The notes beneath the pieces are model-generated. The model searched no databases. It was not told the DNA's origin and saw only the letters and a program-made list of their open reading frames with translations. A stretch of 64,000 nt of DNA from Bryobacterales bacterium (GTDB taxonomy: Bacteria; Acidobacteriota; Terriglobia; Bryobacterales; Bryobacteraceae). Positions 43,842 to 53,234 of the stretch are shown here, piece by piece (position 1 is the stretch's first letter; every line of letters begins with the position of its first letter). The DNA lies in assembly GCA_003135055.1 (NCBI GenBank), contig PLDF01000139.1, positions 1-64,000 of the forward strand. The letters are read 5' to 3'. Made by a program: the position numbers and the translations under genes.

Positions 43842-45560
43842 CTAAGTCAAGAGGACAGGCCAGGATGCCTGTCCTACATACTCCAATATCAGGACCGTGA
43901 TATCGTCCGATTGCGCGGCGCCTTCGGTAAAGCCGGCGACCGCTTCCTGAATTGCGTCGTGTATCGCCAGACAATTGCCGGCTGCCTGCGCCGCGATGGC
44001 TTCCCGTAAGCGCTTCTTGCCGAAGAAATCCCCCGCGGCATTCTGAGCTTCCGTCACGCCGTCGCTGTAGATTACGACTTTATCGCCGGGCGCCACCTGG
44101 CACTCGGCCACCGCGAATTCCGCGTTTTCCACGAGGCCGACCGGCATCCCGGTGGCGTCGAGCTCAGTCTCGGTTCCGTCGGCGCGCACGACAATCGGCG
44201 GACAGTGGGCCGCATTGACGTAGCTGAATTTGCCGGCGTGGTCCAGCAGGCAATAGAAAACGGTGGCGTATTTTCCTCCGCCGGTCCGCTCCAGCAGGAA
44301 CCGGTTCAGACGCTCGATGCGAACGCCCATCGCGCCGGGGTTTTCACTCGATGCGATCAGCGCTCCCTGCAATAGCGACGCCAGCAACGCGGAACTGACG
44401 CCCTTGCCGGAGACGTCAGCCACCACCGCCGACCAGCACCGCGGATTCACTTCGGTAACGTCGAAATAATCGCCGCCCACTTCGCGCGACGCCAGACTGC
44501 TGCCGCAGGCGCGCAGCCAGCCATCGGATGGCAGCAGGCGCGGCAGCAGGCTTTGCTGGATGTTCCGCGCCATCGTCAGCTCTTCCTCCATCACACGCTT
44601 GCCGCGCTCCTCTTCCAGCAGGCGCGCGTTTTCGAGCACGGTGGAGGCTTCGATGGCCAGCGTTTGCAGCAGTTCGCGGTTGCCGCCGGCGAGGTCGGCC
44701 GCCGAGATTCGCGAATCCATGTAGAGCACGCCGGCCGTCTCGCTGGCGGCGGCAAGGGCGATGGTGGTTTCGCCCTGTCCGGCGCGGATGCGAACGATGG
44801 GAACGCAGACCACGCTGCGCAACTCCAGATCGGCGACGCTGTTTTGCGGCCGGGTTTCGCTGTGACCCAGCGGGTCGAAATTCATGGAGAGCAATTCGCG
44901 CCGGTGCTGCAGCGCGCGATGAATCACGTCGCGCGGCACGCGGAGCTCGCTCTCGGCAAGCTTGCGTCCGTGGTGGTTTCGCGCGATGCGCGTTTCCAGG
45001 ACGTCGCCTTTGCGCAGCATCAGAAAGCCGCGTTCGGCGCCGGTGATGGCGAGCGCCGTATCCACCACCTGCGCCAGCACGTCATCCACGGAAAAAGAGT
45101 GCTGCAGGGTGCGGGCAAGGTCGAGGATGGCGCGCAGCTTGCCGAGATTGGCGCCCACTCCATGCGGCGCGGCCGGGGTCTTTTCGGCGGCGCCCATCTG
45201 CTCCATCATGCGCTTTAGCTCCGCGCCATCCAGGGCGAACACCAGGCTATAGGAATCGGGAACGCCGAACTCGATGCGGTCCGAGTTGGCCAGCGGGTGG
45301 CGCTTCACCTTTTTGCCGTTGACCAAGGTGCCGTGGCGGCTGCCGCAATCCTCCAGAAAGTACCGGCCAGCCTCCACCAGAATGAGCGAATGCACGCGCG
45401 AGACGCGGCTATCGCGGATGATGAGGTCGCTTTCGGGCTGGCGGCCGATGTGGAAAGGCAGCGGCTCGATGGGCACGCGAATGCGATTGCCGCTGGGATC
45501 GGTGACCACCAGAGATGCGGGCTCCATACCCTGCGCGGCGGCGGGCTCCGGCTTCACCAT
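43842..45560 (-). CDS. FHA-GAF-SpoIIE (PP2C) phosphatase regulator
   Basis: The 572-residue product has an FHA domain (about 25-95: FHIGRQPESDLIIRD, then VSRVHSLILV and SRHGTLVNG), which binds phosphothreonine. A GAF domain (about 130-290), a coiled coil (MEEELTMARNIQQSLLPRLL) and a complete SpoIIE phosphatase domain follow, with Asp-rich metal motifs DVSGKG, YSDGVTEAQ and DDITVL. It is the RsbU-type output of a phospho-signalling path. The ATG at 45560 is 1 bp after fur; a GTG at 45578 is an alternative. The last residues (VGQASWPV) are encoded by the GACAGGCC repeat at 43852-43875. Confidence 0.9.
   Translation of the reverse strand: MVKPEPAAAQGMEPASLVVTDPSGNRIRVPIEPLPFHIGRQPESDLIIRDSRVSRVHSLILVEAGRYFLEDCGSRHGTLVNGKKVKRHPLANSDRIEFGVPDSYSLVFALDGAELKRMMEQMGAAEKTPAAPHGVGANLGKLRAILDLARTLQHSFSVDDVLAQVVDTALAITGAERGFLMLRKGDVLETRIARNHHGRKLAESELRVPRDVIHRALQHRRELLSMNFDPLGHSETRPQNSVADLELRSVVCVPIVRIRAGQGETTIALAAASETAGVLYMDSRISAADLAGGNRELLQTLAIEASTVLENARLLEEERGKRVMEEELTMARNIQQSLLPRLLPSDGWLRACGSSLASREVGGDYFDVTEVNPRCWSAVVADVSGKGVSSALLASLLQGALIASSENPGAMGVRIERLNRFLLERTGGGKYATVFYCLLDHAGKFSYVNAAHCPPIVVRADGTETELDATGMPVGLVENAEFAVAECQVAPGDKVVIYSDGVTEAQNAAGDFFGKKRLREAIAAQAAGNCLAIHDAIQEAVAGFTEGAAQSDDITVLILEYVGQASWPVLLT
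43852..43875. repeat. GACAGGCC repeat, copy 5, inside a coding end
   Basis: AGGACAGGC/GCCTGTCCT around CAGGAT. Here the repeat is read through in a frame giving GQASWPV at the C-terminus of the FHA-GAF-PP2C protein, before a TAG at 43842-43844. Confidence 0.8.
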
Positions 45561-45561
45561 T

Positions 45562-46074
45562 TTACTTTCGGGCCGCACGGGCGCGCCGCGGAGTCCGTTC
45601 CGGTTCCGCGGACTGTGCGCGCAAGGCTTCCACTTCCCGCGCGCGCAATGCCTGACAGTGGGCGCAATAGCCGCCTACCTCAGTGCGTGCCAGCAGTATC
45701 TGAAAACCGAAATGGCTTTCAATCTGCTTCCGCAAGCGCTGCAGCGGCTCGCCGAAAAACTCTTCCACCTTGCCGCAGCGCAGGCAAATCACGTGCGCAT
45801 GTTCCTGTTTGAGGCGCGTCTCGTAGTAGTGCTGATCGCCTCCGTAGTGCATCAGGTCGAGCTCATCCACCAGACCGCCGGCCTTGAGCATCTTGAGGGT
45901 GCGATAGACGGTGACGCGATTGATTTTCGGGTCGCGCTCCTTGGCCAACTGGAAGAGGCTTTCGGCGTCGAGATGCTCGCCGGTCTTGTCGATGAGCTCG
46001 AGCAGAATCTGGCGCTGGCGCGTAAGACGGACGCCGCGTTCCTTCAGCGATCCTTCCATGGATTCGAGCGCCAT
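45562..46074 (-). CDS. fur: Fur-family metalloregulator
   Basis: The 170-residue product has the winged helix (RLTRQRQILLELIDKTGEHL, then INRVTVYRTLKMLKAGGL) and the dimerisation domain with two CxxC zinc sites (CLRCGK and CAHCQA) plus the HAHVICL metal segment. Whether it is Fur, Zur or PerR cannot be decided from these motifs. The C-terminus is Arg-rich. It lies between the enolase-superfamily gene (48-bp gap) and the FHA gene (1-bp gap). Confidence 0.9.
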   Translation of the reverse strand: MALESMEGSLKERGVRLTRQRQILLELIDKTGEHLDAESLFQLAKERDPKINRVTVYRTLKMLKAGGLVDELDLMHYGGDQHYYETRLKQEHAHVICLRCGKVEEFFGEPLQRLRKQIESHFGFQILLARTEVGGYCAHCQALRAREVEALRAQSAEPERTPRRARAARK

Positions 46075-46122
46075 AAGGGGGAGTTCTCATTCTATCAACA
46101 CAGCCTTACAAGGCGTGGCGGC

Positions 46123-47388
46123 TCAGCTCCAGTGCATCTTCTGGCGCGATTCCACTTTCGCATCGTCGAGCTCGATGCCATAACCGGGCGCGTCCGGCAG
46201 CTCGAAATGCGCGTTCTTCGGAACCGGCGGGTGCTTCTCGAAGTGGTAATAAGACCTCATTTTGAGGATCAGATATTCGGCCAGGGGACAGACCGCCGGA
46301 GACTGGCTGGCGATCAGATGCAGGGCCGCATGCAGGCTGTGGCCGTGCGGAATCACCGGCACGTCGAAGACCGACGCCAGCGTGCAAATCTTCAGCAGCT
46401 CCGACGTTCCGCCGCACCACTCGGGGTCGCACTGCACCACGCTAAGCGCACCCTCTTTCAGATAGTCGTATACCTCCCAGCGGCCCTGGATGTGCTCGCC
46501 CGAAGCGACTGGGATAGACGTTCCTTTCCGCAGTTGCGCGAAGCTGTCGATCTTCTCGGCCTGCGTGGCCTCTTCGATCCAGCGCGGCCGGTAACGCTCC
46601 ACCTGCTTGGCCCACTCGAGCGCATAGCTGAGGTCCCAACCGCTGTAGACGTCGAACATCAGCTCGGTGTCTTCGCCCACCGCTTCGCGCAGCAGGCGCA
46701 CCAGGTCGACGTTCTTTCTCATGCCCTCGGGCCCGTCGCCGGGACCGTTGGCCAGAAACCATTTCTGGTAGCGATAGCCTTCGCTCTTGACTTGGGCGGC
46801 GCGCGCCTGGGCCTTGGCGGGCTCCAGCGAATATCCCAGGCAACTGGCATAAGCCTCGACGGATGCGCGCGTGGGGCCGCCGAGCAGCCGGTAGACCGGC
46901 GTATGGAAATAGCGGCCGCGGAGATCCCACAGCGTGTTATCGATGGCGCTGATCGCCATCAGGAAGAAGCCGCGCCGCGCATGGCGGTTCGAGCGGTACA
47001 TCTGGTCCCAGAGCTTTTCCTGCGCGAGGGCGTCTTTGCCAATCAGGAACGGGCGAAGCTGCTCGTCGACCACAATGGCGACTTCCTTATCGATGGGGCC
47101 GTAGAGCGCTTCGAGGCCGCCATCCGCGACGATCTTGAGATATAGCGCGCTCACCGCCGCACTCGCGGTGGTGGGGTTCGCGGCGTCGTGATATGGCGCG
47201 GGGCGAAGCTCGTCGTACACGTCGAGAGGATTAACCTGCACTTGCTGATCGATGCCGCGGACGGTCTCGCGATGTCCGCGCATCTCCCAGATTTCGACGG
47301 CGGCAATTTTGAGGGGCTTCGTCTGGGCGAAAGCGGCGGCGGCCGGCAGGGCGGCCAGGAAACAGCGTCGGGAAATGGGGTTGGTCAC
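46123..47388 (-). CDS. Enolase-superfamily (mandelate racemase/muconate lactonizing-like) enzyme with Tat signal
   Basis: The 421-residue product starts at GTG 47388, which has a GGAG ribosome site. The Tat signal is TNPISRRCFLAALPAAAAFA. Active-site elements are Lys in YRYQKWFL, metal ligands Asp in MFDVYSG, Glu in WIEEAT and Glu in ASGEH, and His in VIPHGHS, the pattern of sugar-acid dehydratases. The product is exported, which is unusual for sugar-acid dehydratases but common in Acidobacteria. A longer reading would include the repeat at 47417-47466 and is rejected. Confidence 0.87.
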   Translation of the reverse strand: MTNPISRRCFLAALPAAAAFAQTKPLKIAAVEIWEMRGHRETVRGIDQQVQVNPLDVYDELRPAPYHDAANPTTASAAVSALYLKIVADGGLEALYGPIDKEVAIVVDEQLRPFLIGKDALAQEKLWDQMYRSNRHARRGFFLMAISAIDNTLWDLRGRYFHTPVYRLLGGPTRASVEAYASCLGYSLEPAKAQARAAQVKSEGYRYQKWFLANGPGDGPEGMRKNVDLVRLLREAVGEDTELMFDVYSGWDLSYALEWAKQVERYRPRWIEEATQAEKIDSFAQLRKGTSIPVASGEHIQGRWEVYDYLKEGALSVVQCDPEWCGGTSELLKICTLASVFDVPVIPHGHSLHAALHLIASQSPAVCPLAEYLILKMRSYYHFEKHPPVPKNAHFELPDAPGYGIELDDAKVESRQKMHWS

Positions 47389-47416
47389 AGTGGACTCCGG
47401 TTTAGATATTACTACT

Positions 47417-47466
47417 GTCGCGTCCCCATGAGTGGGGACGCTGCACGCAAGAGTGCGTACGCCACG
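47417..47466 (+). repeat. Two-hairpin dispersed repeat, copy 3
   Basis: A 50-bp copy. In the first stem CGTTCAC/GTGAACG has become CGTCCCC/GGGGACG, i.e. two paired substitutions that keep pairing. The second stem has one unpaired change. It lies in the divergent region between the enolase-superfamily and GH3 genes. Confidence 0.85.
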
Positions 47467-47545
47467 GGCCCCTTCGGGCGAATTTTGTTGTTGTGGCAAA
47501 CTATATCTATTAACAGCCCGAAAATCAAGGTAAGGTAATAGAGTT

Positions 47546-50077
47546 ATGAAGACCACGTTGTTTGCATTCACCTTTCTGGCAGTAGCGGCGTCTTTCGGTC
47601 AAACCGGTGGGGCGCCTTACTTGAATCCCGATCTTGACGCCGCTAAGCGCGCGGCCGATCTGGTTTCGCGCATGACTCTCGATGAGAAAGTCCTGCAGAT
47701 GCAGAACTCGGCGCCTGCCATACCGCGCTTGAACATTCCCGCGTACGACTGGTGGAATGAAGCGCTGCACGGCGTGGCGCGCGCGGGCCAGGCGACGGTG
47801 TTTCCACAGGCGATCGGCCTCGCCGCGACGTGGGATACCGAGCTGATGGGGCGCGTGGCGGATACTATCTCTACCGAGGCGCGCGCCAAGTACAACGAGG
47901 CGCTGCGCAACAACGATCACAGCCGGTATCACGGGCTGACGTTCTGGTCGCCGAACATCAACATCTTTCGCGATCCGCGGTGGGGGCGCGGGCAGGAGAC
48001 TTACGGCGAAGATCCGTACCTCACCGGGCGGCTGGCGGTGGCATTCATCAAAGGGATGCAAGGGAACGATCCGCATTACTTCAAGGTGATCGCGACGGCC
48101 AAGCATTACGCGGTGCACAGCGGGCCGGAATCCACGCGGCACCAGGTCGACGTGAAGCCGAGCGAGCGCGATCTCGAAGACACGTATCTGCCGGCGTTTC
48201 GCGCGGCCATTGTGGAGGGCAAGGCGGATTCGGTGATGTGCGCTTACAACAGCGTGGACGGGTTGCCGGCATGCGTGAATACCGATCTGTTGCAGAAGCG
48301 GCTGCGCGGCGAGTGGGGGTTTGACGGCTATGTGGTGAGCGATTGCGGCGCGATCGGCGATATTTTCCGCGGCCACAAATATCTGCCCACGGCGGCGGAG
48401 GCTTCCGCGGCGGCGGTGAAGGCCGGCACGGATCTCACGTGCGGCAACGAGTACCGCGCGTTGGTGGACGCGGTGAAGGCGGGGCATATTACGGAGACGG
48501 AAATCGACCGGTCATTGGGGCGGCTGTTTGTGGCGCGGTTCAGGCTGGGGATGTTCGATCCGCCGGAGCGCGTGCCGTTTTCGAAGATTCCGTATTCGGA
48601 AAACGATTCGGCGGAGCATCGTAAGATCGCGCTCGAAGCGGCGCGCAAATCGATCGTGCTGCTGAAGAATGAGAGCCAGACGCTGCCGTTGAAGGCATCG
48701 GCGAAAATCGTGGTGATTGGGCCGTCGGCGGACGACGCCGAGGCGCTGATGGGGAACTACAACGGGTTTTCGTCGAAAACGGTGACGCCGCTCGAAGGCA
48801 TTGAGCGGCAGTTCCCGGGAGTTCGATTCGCATTAGGCGCAACCTACACGGAGAAATCGCAGGCGCCGCTGCCGGCCAGCGTGCTGACGCCGCCGGACGG
48901 CAACGGGCATGGAGTGCTGGCGGAGTATTTCGACAACGCCGAGCTGAAGAACGAGCCGAAGCTGCACCGCGTGGAAGCGCGGCCGTATATGCCCAGCGGA
49001 CTGATGGACCCGGCGGTGGCTGCGGCCGTTCCCGGGCGCGGGTACTCGGTGCGATGGACCGGCACTCTGCGGGCGCCGTTCACGGGCGACTATGTGTTGG
49101 GCGCGCGGGGCGGACGCGGCGCGGCGGTATTCCTGGACGAGAAGGAAGTGCTGGGCGACAGCGCCACTCAAGGGATGGGGCGTGTGCGGGAAGCGCACGC
49201 GCAACTGGAGGCGGGGCACGCTTATAAACTGCGGGTGGAATACCGGCAATCGGGACCCGCCGGCGGCGCTCAGATTGTGTGGATTCCGCCGGCTGCGCCG
49301 CTGCTGGCCGAAGCCGTAGACGCCGTGAAGAGCGCGGATGTGGCGCTGGCATTCGTGGGTCTAAACCCGAGCCTTGAGGGTGAGGAGATGCAGGTGAATA
49401 TCCCGGGCTTCGCCGGCGGCGACCGCACCGATTTGAACCTGCCCGAGCCGCAAGAGCGGCTTATCGAGGCGGCGATTGCAACTGGCAAACCGGTGGTGGT
49501 GGTACTGACCAGCGGCAGCGCGCTGGCGGCGAATTATGCGGCCGAACATGCGGCGGCGGTGCTGGAGGCGTGGTACGGCGGCGAAGAGATTGGGACGGCG
49601 ATCGCCGAGACGCTGGCTGGCGCGAACAACCCCTCGGGAAGATTGCCGGTGACGTTCTATCACAGCGTGAGTCAACTGCCGCCGTTCGACGATTACTCGA
49701 TGAAGGGGCGCACTTATCGTTACTTCAAAGACGAAGCGCTGTTCGGATTCGGGTTCGGACTGAGTTACTCGACGTTCCAGTATTCCGCGCTACGCGCGCA
49801 ACGGACGGCGAAGGGCGCGCGGATCGTGGTGCGCGTCAAGAACAATTCGGCGCGCGATGGCGATGAAGTAGTGCAGCTTTATGCGGATGGCAATGGTGCG
49901 CCGGACGATGCCATCCGGCGGCTGCGCGGATTTCAACGCGTGCATCTGCGCGCGGGTGAGACGCGCGAGGTGGAGTTCACGCTGGGCGCGGAGGACGTGC
50001 CGAAAGACAAGGTGAAAATCAACGTGGGCGGCGGGCAGCCGGTGGGCCGGGTTGCGCGCGTGGAGGGCGTGTTGTAG
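47546..50077 (+). CDS. Exported GH3 glycosidase with PA14 insertion (beta-xylosidase/beta-glucosidase-like)
   Basis: The 843-residue product has a Sec signal (KTTLFAFTFLAVAASFG), the GH3 TIM barrel, the alpha/beta sandwich and a C-terminal FnIII-like domain. The nucleophile is Asp266 in YVVSDCGAI. The PA14 carbohydrate-binding domain is inserted at about 435-590 (RWTGTLRAPFTGDYVLGARG). Segments ALHGVARAGQATVFPQAI and WSPNINIFRDPRWGRGQET match plant/bacterial beta-xylosidase-like GH3 enzymes. It is divergent from the enolase-superfamily gene. Confidence 0.9.
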   Translation: MKTTLFAFTFLAVAASFGQTGGAPYLNPDLDAAKRAADLVSRMTLDEKVLQMQNSAPAIPRLNIPAYDWWNEALHGVARAGQATVFPQAIGLAATWDTELMGRVADTISTEARAKYNEALRNNDHSRYHGLTFWSPNINIFRDPRWGRGQETYGEDPYLTGRLAVAFIKGMQGNDPHYFKVIATAKHYAVHSGPESTRHQVDVKPSERDLEDTYLPAFRAAIVEGKADSVMCAYNSVDGLPACVNTDLLQKRLRGEWGFDGYVVSDCGAIGDIFRGHKYLPTAAEASAAAVKAGTDLTCGNEYRALVDAVKAGHITETEIDRSLGRLFVARFRLGMFDPPERVPFSKIPYSENDSAEHRKIALEAARKSIVLLKNESQTLPLKASAKIVVIGPSADDAEALMGNYNGFSSKTVTPLEGIERQFPGVRFALGATYTEKSQAPLPASVLTPPDGNGHGVLAEYFDNAELKNEPKLHRVEARPYMPSGLMDPAVAAAVPGRGYSVRWTGTLRAPFTGDYVLGARGGRGAAVFLDEKEVLGDSATQGMGRVREAHAQLEAGHAYKLRVEYRQSGPAGGAQIVWIPPAAPLLAEAVDAVKSADVALAFVGLNPSLEGEEMQVNIPGFAGGDRTDLNLPEPQERLIEAAIATGKPVVVVLTSGSALAANYAAEHAAAVLEAWYGGEEIGTAIAETLAGANNPSGRLPVTFYHSVSQLPPFDDYSMKGRTYRYFKDEALFGFGFGLSYSTFQYSALRAQRTAKGARIVVRVKNNSARDGDEVVQLYADGNGAPDDAIRRLRGFQRVHLRAGETREVEFTLGAEDVPKDKVKINVGGGQPVGRVARVEGVL

Positions 50078-50126
50078 CGCCCGGTAGCATCAAGGGCTGC
50101 GTTATCCTAAAATTGTTGGAGGCGAG

Positions 50127-50429
50127 ATGACGACTACGCTGGCGAAAGAGATCGAGCAGATAGCCCAGCAAGCGGCGATGAAATTCCCATCTGAGGTCGT
50201 CAGAATTCGCCATTACATCGGTCACGACTGGACCGGCGACCCATCAATCACTTTTCGTATAGTTCTTTCGGATGATGCCGCCGCGCGCGAACACCTCTCG
50301 GAGATCACCGAACCCATCACAGAAGAAATCTTCGATGAACTGGTGCGTCGCGAGTCTGAGTATTATCCCTATTTTCAGTTTCGCAGCAAAACGGAGTACG
50401 ACACGCTGAAAGACCCGACATGGGATTAG
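50127..50429 (+). CDS. Small protein paired with a HEPN protein
   Basis: The 100-residue product starts MTTTLAKEIEQIAQQAAMKF and has an alpha-beta pattern with SITFRIVLSDDAA and a C-terminal YFQFRSKTEYDTLKDPTW. A GGAGG ribosome site is present. It overlaps the HEPN gene by 10 bp. Partners of HEPN proteins are often nucleotidyltransferases or antidotes. No GS..D motif is visible, so it is not a standard MNT. Confidence 0.75.
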   Translation: MTTTLAKEIEQIAQQAAMKFPSEVVRIRHYIGHDWTGDPSITFRIVLSDDAAAREHLSEITEPITEEIFDELVRRESEYYPYFQFRSKTEYDTLKDPTWD

Positions 50430-50908
50430 CCGACGACTTGCTGATCCTGGCCGGCCATCTCGCTAATCCAAGCACAAACCATCCGGAGCAGGCGTGGCTT
50501 CGGCGTTCGGTTTCGACTTCCTACTACGCACTCTTTCATCTTCTTGTTGGGGATTCAGCGCAGTGCTGGAATGGCTCGGCGGCCGCACGCGTTGGATTGG
50601 AGAGAGCGTTTGGGCACGACAACATGAAGAGAGTCTCCCAAACTGTCTCGCAGGGTTCCTGGAGAGGATGGAGCGATCCTTCGCCGACTGTACCTGCCGA
50701 GCTGAAATCCGTTGCGAAGGCGTTTGTCAGGTTGCAGGAGGAACGGCACCAAGCCGACTACAATAACGCAAAGATTTGGACACAAACCGAAGTAAGAGAC
50801 CAACTCGATATCGCCCAAGTTGCTTTCCGGAACTGGCGAAAGATCCAAAGCAGTGCTGCGGCGAACGAATATTCGTTATCGCTTCTGATTGGCAGGAAGC
50901 GCGAATGA
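50420..50908 (+). CDS. HEPN-domain protein
   Basis: The 162-residue product shows the helical HEPN pattern: LRRSVSTSYYALFHLLVGD in helix 1-2 and EERHQADYNN near residue 111. The RHQADY segment fits the Rx4-6H-type region of HEPN nucleases only loosely, so nuclease activity is uncertain. With the small gene before it, it forms a two-gene module resembling toxin-antitoxin or abortive-infection pairs. Confidence 0.75.
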   Translation: MGLADDLLILAGHLANPSTNHPEQAWLRRSVSTSYYALFHLLVGDSAQCWNGSAAARVGLERAFGHDNMKRVSQTVSQGSWRGWSDPSPTVPAELKSVAKAFVRLQEERHQADYNNAKIWTQTEVRDQLDIAQVAFRNWRKIQSSAAANEYSLSLLIGRKRE

Positions 50909-51157
50909 TGTGTGCGTCATCGCCAGTCGCTTTCCGGCGGCCGAGGCGGCCGGCTTCAACTCACTTCGAATCGATCACAACCTTATGAACGACCACGCCT
51001 GGATCGACGCCCAAGGGCGGGAATGGAGGGTGGCTAACTCCGATCAGGTGGCTGGCGCAGAGTGGCCTGGGCACTTGTCCGGTCCTTCGACACGATTGAA
51101 TAGCGGCCGCCCGAATTGATTTGTGCAGCGCCAAATTCCCTGCTACAACCAGTTGAG

Positions 51158-51961
51158 ATGAAACGCATCGCCCTGCTCTTCGCGCTGTGTGTTTCCGCAC
51201 TTTTCGCGTAAGATTGGGCAAAACAGAAACTCGAGAAATCCACGCGCCACCGCGAATGGGTGACGGTGAAGCACGACAGACGATCGGTGGAGGCGTAACG
51301 TCGCCTATCCGGAAGTGGCAAGTAAGGCGCCGGTGGTGCCGGTGATCCACGAGATTTTCGGGCTTTCGGATTGGGCGCAATTGGTTACCGATGAGCTCGC
51401 CGAGGCCGGGTGCATCGCTATCGCGCCGGACCTGCTATCGGGCAAAGGCCCAACGGCGGTGGAACCAGGACCATGGATTCTTCCATGATTGGCCCGGCGA
51501 TTCGCGATCTGCCTGCAGACCAGATCGCGGCCGATCTGAATGCCGCGGCGGACTATGCGCTGAAGCAACCGGCGGCTAACGGCAAGCTGTTCGTGGCTGG
51601 CTTCTGCTACGGCGGCGGACAGAGCTTTCTGTACGCTACCAACCGGACCGAGGTGAAAGCGGCGTTTGTCTTCTACGGCACGCCGCCACCGGATGACAGG
51701 CTGGGCCGGATCAAGTAGCCGATTTACGGATTCTACGGCGGCAATGACGCCCGCGTGTCCGCAACCGTGGACCCCACGAAGGCGAAGATGGCGGCGGCCG
51801 GAAAAACCTACGATCCAGTGGTCTTCGAAGGCGCCGGACATGGCTTCATGCGCGGCGGCGAGGACCCCACCAGCACTGCCGCAACGCACGCCGTCGAGGT
51901 GAAAGCGCGCGATCAGGCATGGGTCCGCATGAAGGAAGCGCTGGCAAGCTTGTCAAAGTAG
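51158..51961 (+). pseudogene. Dienelactone hydrolase family protein, inactivated
   Basis: Fragments in three frames give a signal peptide (MKRIALLFALCVSALFA), VIHEIFGLSDWAQLVTDELA, the nucleophile region FVAGFCYGGGQSFLYA and the His region FEGAGHGFMRGG. Lesions are an in-frame TAA after the signal peptide, a frameshift near 51295, another near 51450 and an in-frame TAG at 51717. Two nonsense codons make real decay likelier than sequencing error. The gap before it (50909-51157) shows no gene. Confidence 0.82.
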
Positions 51962-51992
51962 CGCCGTCACCGCGTGGTTTTGCGCCCCTGTC

Positions 51993-52040
51993 TGTCCCAC
52001 GTTCGTTTGCGTCCTTGTGGGACAGGCGCTTTCGCCTGTC
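51993..52040. repeat. TGTCCCAC inverted repeat plus GACAGGCG hairpin
   Basis: TGTCCCAC/GTGGGACA flank 17 bp, overlapping GACAGGCG-CTTT-CGCCTGTC at 52021-52040. It resembles the other GACAGGC families and lies between the dead hydrolase and gcvT. Confidence 0.6.
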
Positions 52041-52130
52041 AACCCTGCACCGAATCTCGCGGTGACGGCCGCACCCCCGTCGAAGCAGAGTTGCTTCCAC
52101 GCGCGTGGTGCTGTGTTAGCCTGATTCTTC

Positions 52131-53231
52131 ATGTCCGAAGCGCCGCTCCTTAAAACGCCGTTAAATTCCGTACATCGCGCTCTCGGCGCCAAGATGGTGG
52201 ATTTCGGTGGCTGGGACATGCCCGTCCAATATTCCGGCATCATCGACGAGCACAATGCCGTCCGCAATTCGGTTGGCGTTTTCGATGTCAGCCACATGGG
52301 CGAGATTGAAATCCACGGGCCGGAGGCGGCCAAGCTAACGAATTTCGTCACTACCAACAATGTCCAAAAACTGAAGCATGGACAGGCGCACTATTCGGGG
52401 CTGCTCTACGAACACGGCGGGTTTGTGGACGACATCCTGGTGCATAAAGTGGAAGACGACCACTATTTCCTGTGCGTCAACGCCTCCAACCAGGACAAGG
52501 ATTTCGAGCATATCCGATCGCACAACCGCTTCCGCGCGCAAGTGGATTTCGCCAGCGGCCGCTATGCGCAGATCGCCGTTCAGGGGCCGAACGCGCGCGC
52601 GACTTTGCAGAAACTGACGCCGGTGGATCTGGCGGCCATCAAGTATTACTGGTTCATCGATGGCGAGTTCGGCGGAATCCCGGCGCGCATCGCGCACACC
52701 GGCTACACCGGTGAAGACGGCTACGAGGTTTATGTGACGCCGGGCGAAGCGGTGAACATTTGGGGCCGGATCGTCGAAGCCGGCGCCGAATTCGGCATCA
52801 AGCCGTGCGGATTGGGCGCGCGCAATACGTTGCGCCTGGAAGCCAAGATGGCGCTCTACGGGCACGAAATCGATGCCTCTATTTCGCCGCTTGAAGCCGA
52901 TCTTGGGTGGATCGTCAAACTCGATAAGGGCGATTTCGTGGGGCGCGATACGCTGGTCAAGCAGAAGGAAAGCGGCCTTGCGCGCAAGCTGGTTGGTTTT
53001 GAGATGCGCGGCCGCGGCATTGGGCGCGACGGATACGAAGTCTGCCTCGATGGCGCGCCGGCGGGATGGGTGACCAGCGGCGGGCCGTCGCCGACGCTGT
53101 GCAAGAACATCGGTCTTTGCTATCTGCCCGTGGAGCAGGCTGTACCGGGCAGGAGTATTCAGGTTGTGGTCCGCAACCAGCCGGTGGATGCGGTAACTGT
53201 CGAAACTCCTTTTTACAAGCGAGCGAAATAA
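52131..53231 (+). CDS. gcvT: Glycine cleavage system T protein (aminomethyltransferase)
   Basis: Transfers the methylene group from aminomethyl-lipoyl-GcvH to tetrahydrofolate, releasing ammonia. The 366-residue product has KMVDFGGWDMPVQYSGIIDE, the catalytic Asp region VGVFDVSHMGEIE, and HTGYTGEDGYEVY. No glycine riboswitch-like leader was recognised in the 169 bp upstream. It is first of gcvT-gcvH-gcvPA-gcvPB. Confidence 0.96.
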   Translation: MSEAPLLKTPLNSVHRALGAKMVDFGGWDMPVQYSGIIDEHNAVRNSVGVFDVSHMGEIEIHGPEAAKLTNFVTTNNVQKLKHGQAHYSGLLYEHGGFVDDILVHKVEDDHYFLCVNASNQDKDFEHIRSHNRFRAQVDFASGRYAQIAVQGPNARATLQKLTPVDLAAIKYYWFIDGEFGGIPARIAHTGYTGEDGYEVYVTPGEAVNIWGRIVEAGAEFGIKPCGLGARNTLRLEAKMALYGHEIDASISPLEADLGWIVKLDKGDFVGRDTLVKQKESGLARKLVGFEMRGRGIGRDGYEVCLDGAPAGWVTSGGPSPTLCKNIGLCYLPVEQAVPGRSIQVVVRNQPVDAVTVETPFYKRAK

Positions 53232-53234
53232 ACA

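Noticed and set aside
46123-47571. Longer start for the enolase-superfamily gene at 47571
   Set aside because: The extra 61 residues run through the dispersed two-hairpin repeat. The GTG at 47388 has a ribosome site and directly precedes a Tat signal.
51962-52130. Glycine riboswitch before gcvT
   Set aside because: The region holds only GACAGGC-type hairpins; no paired aptamer core was recognised.
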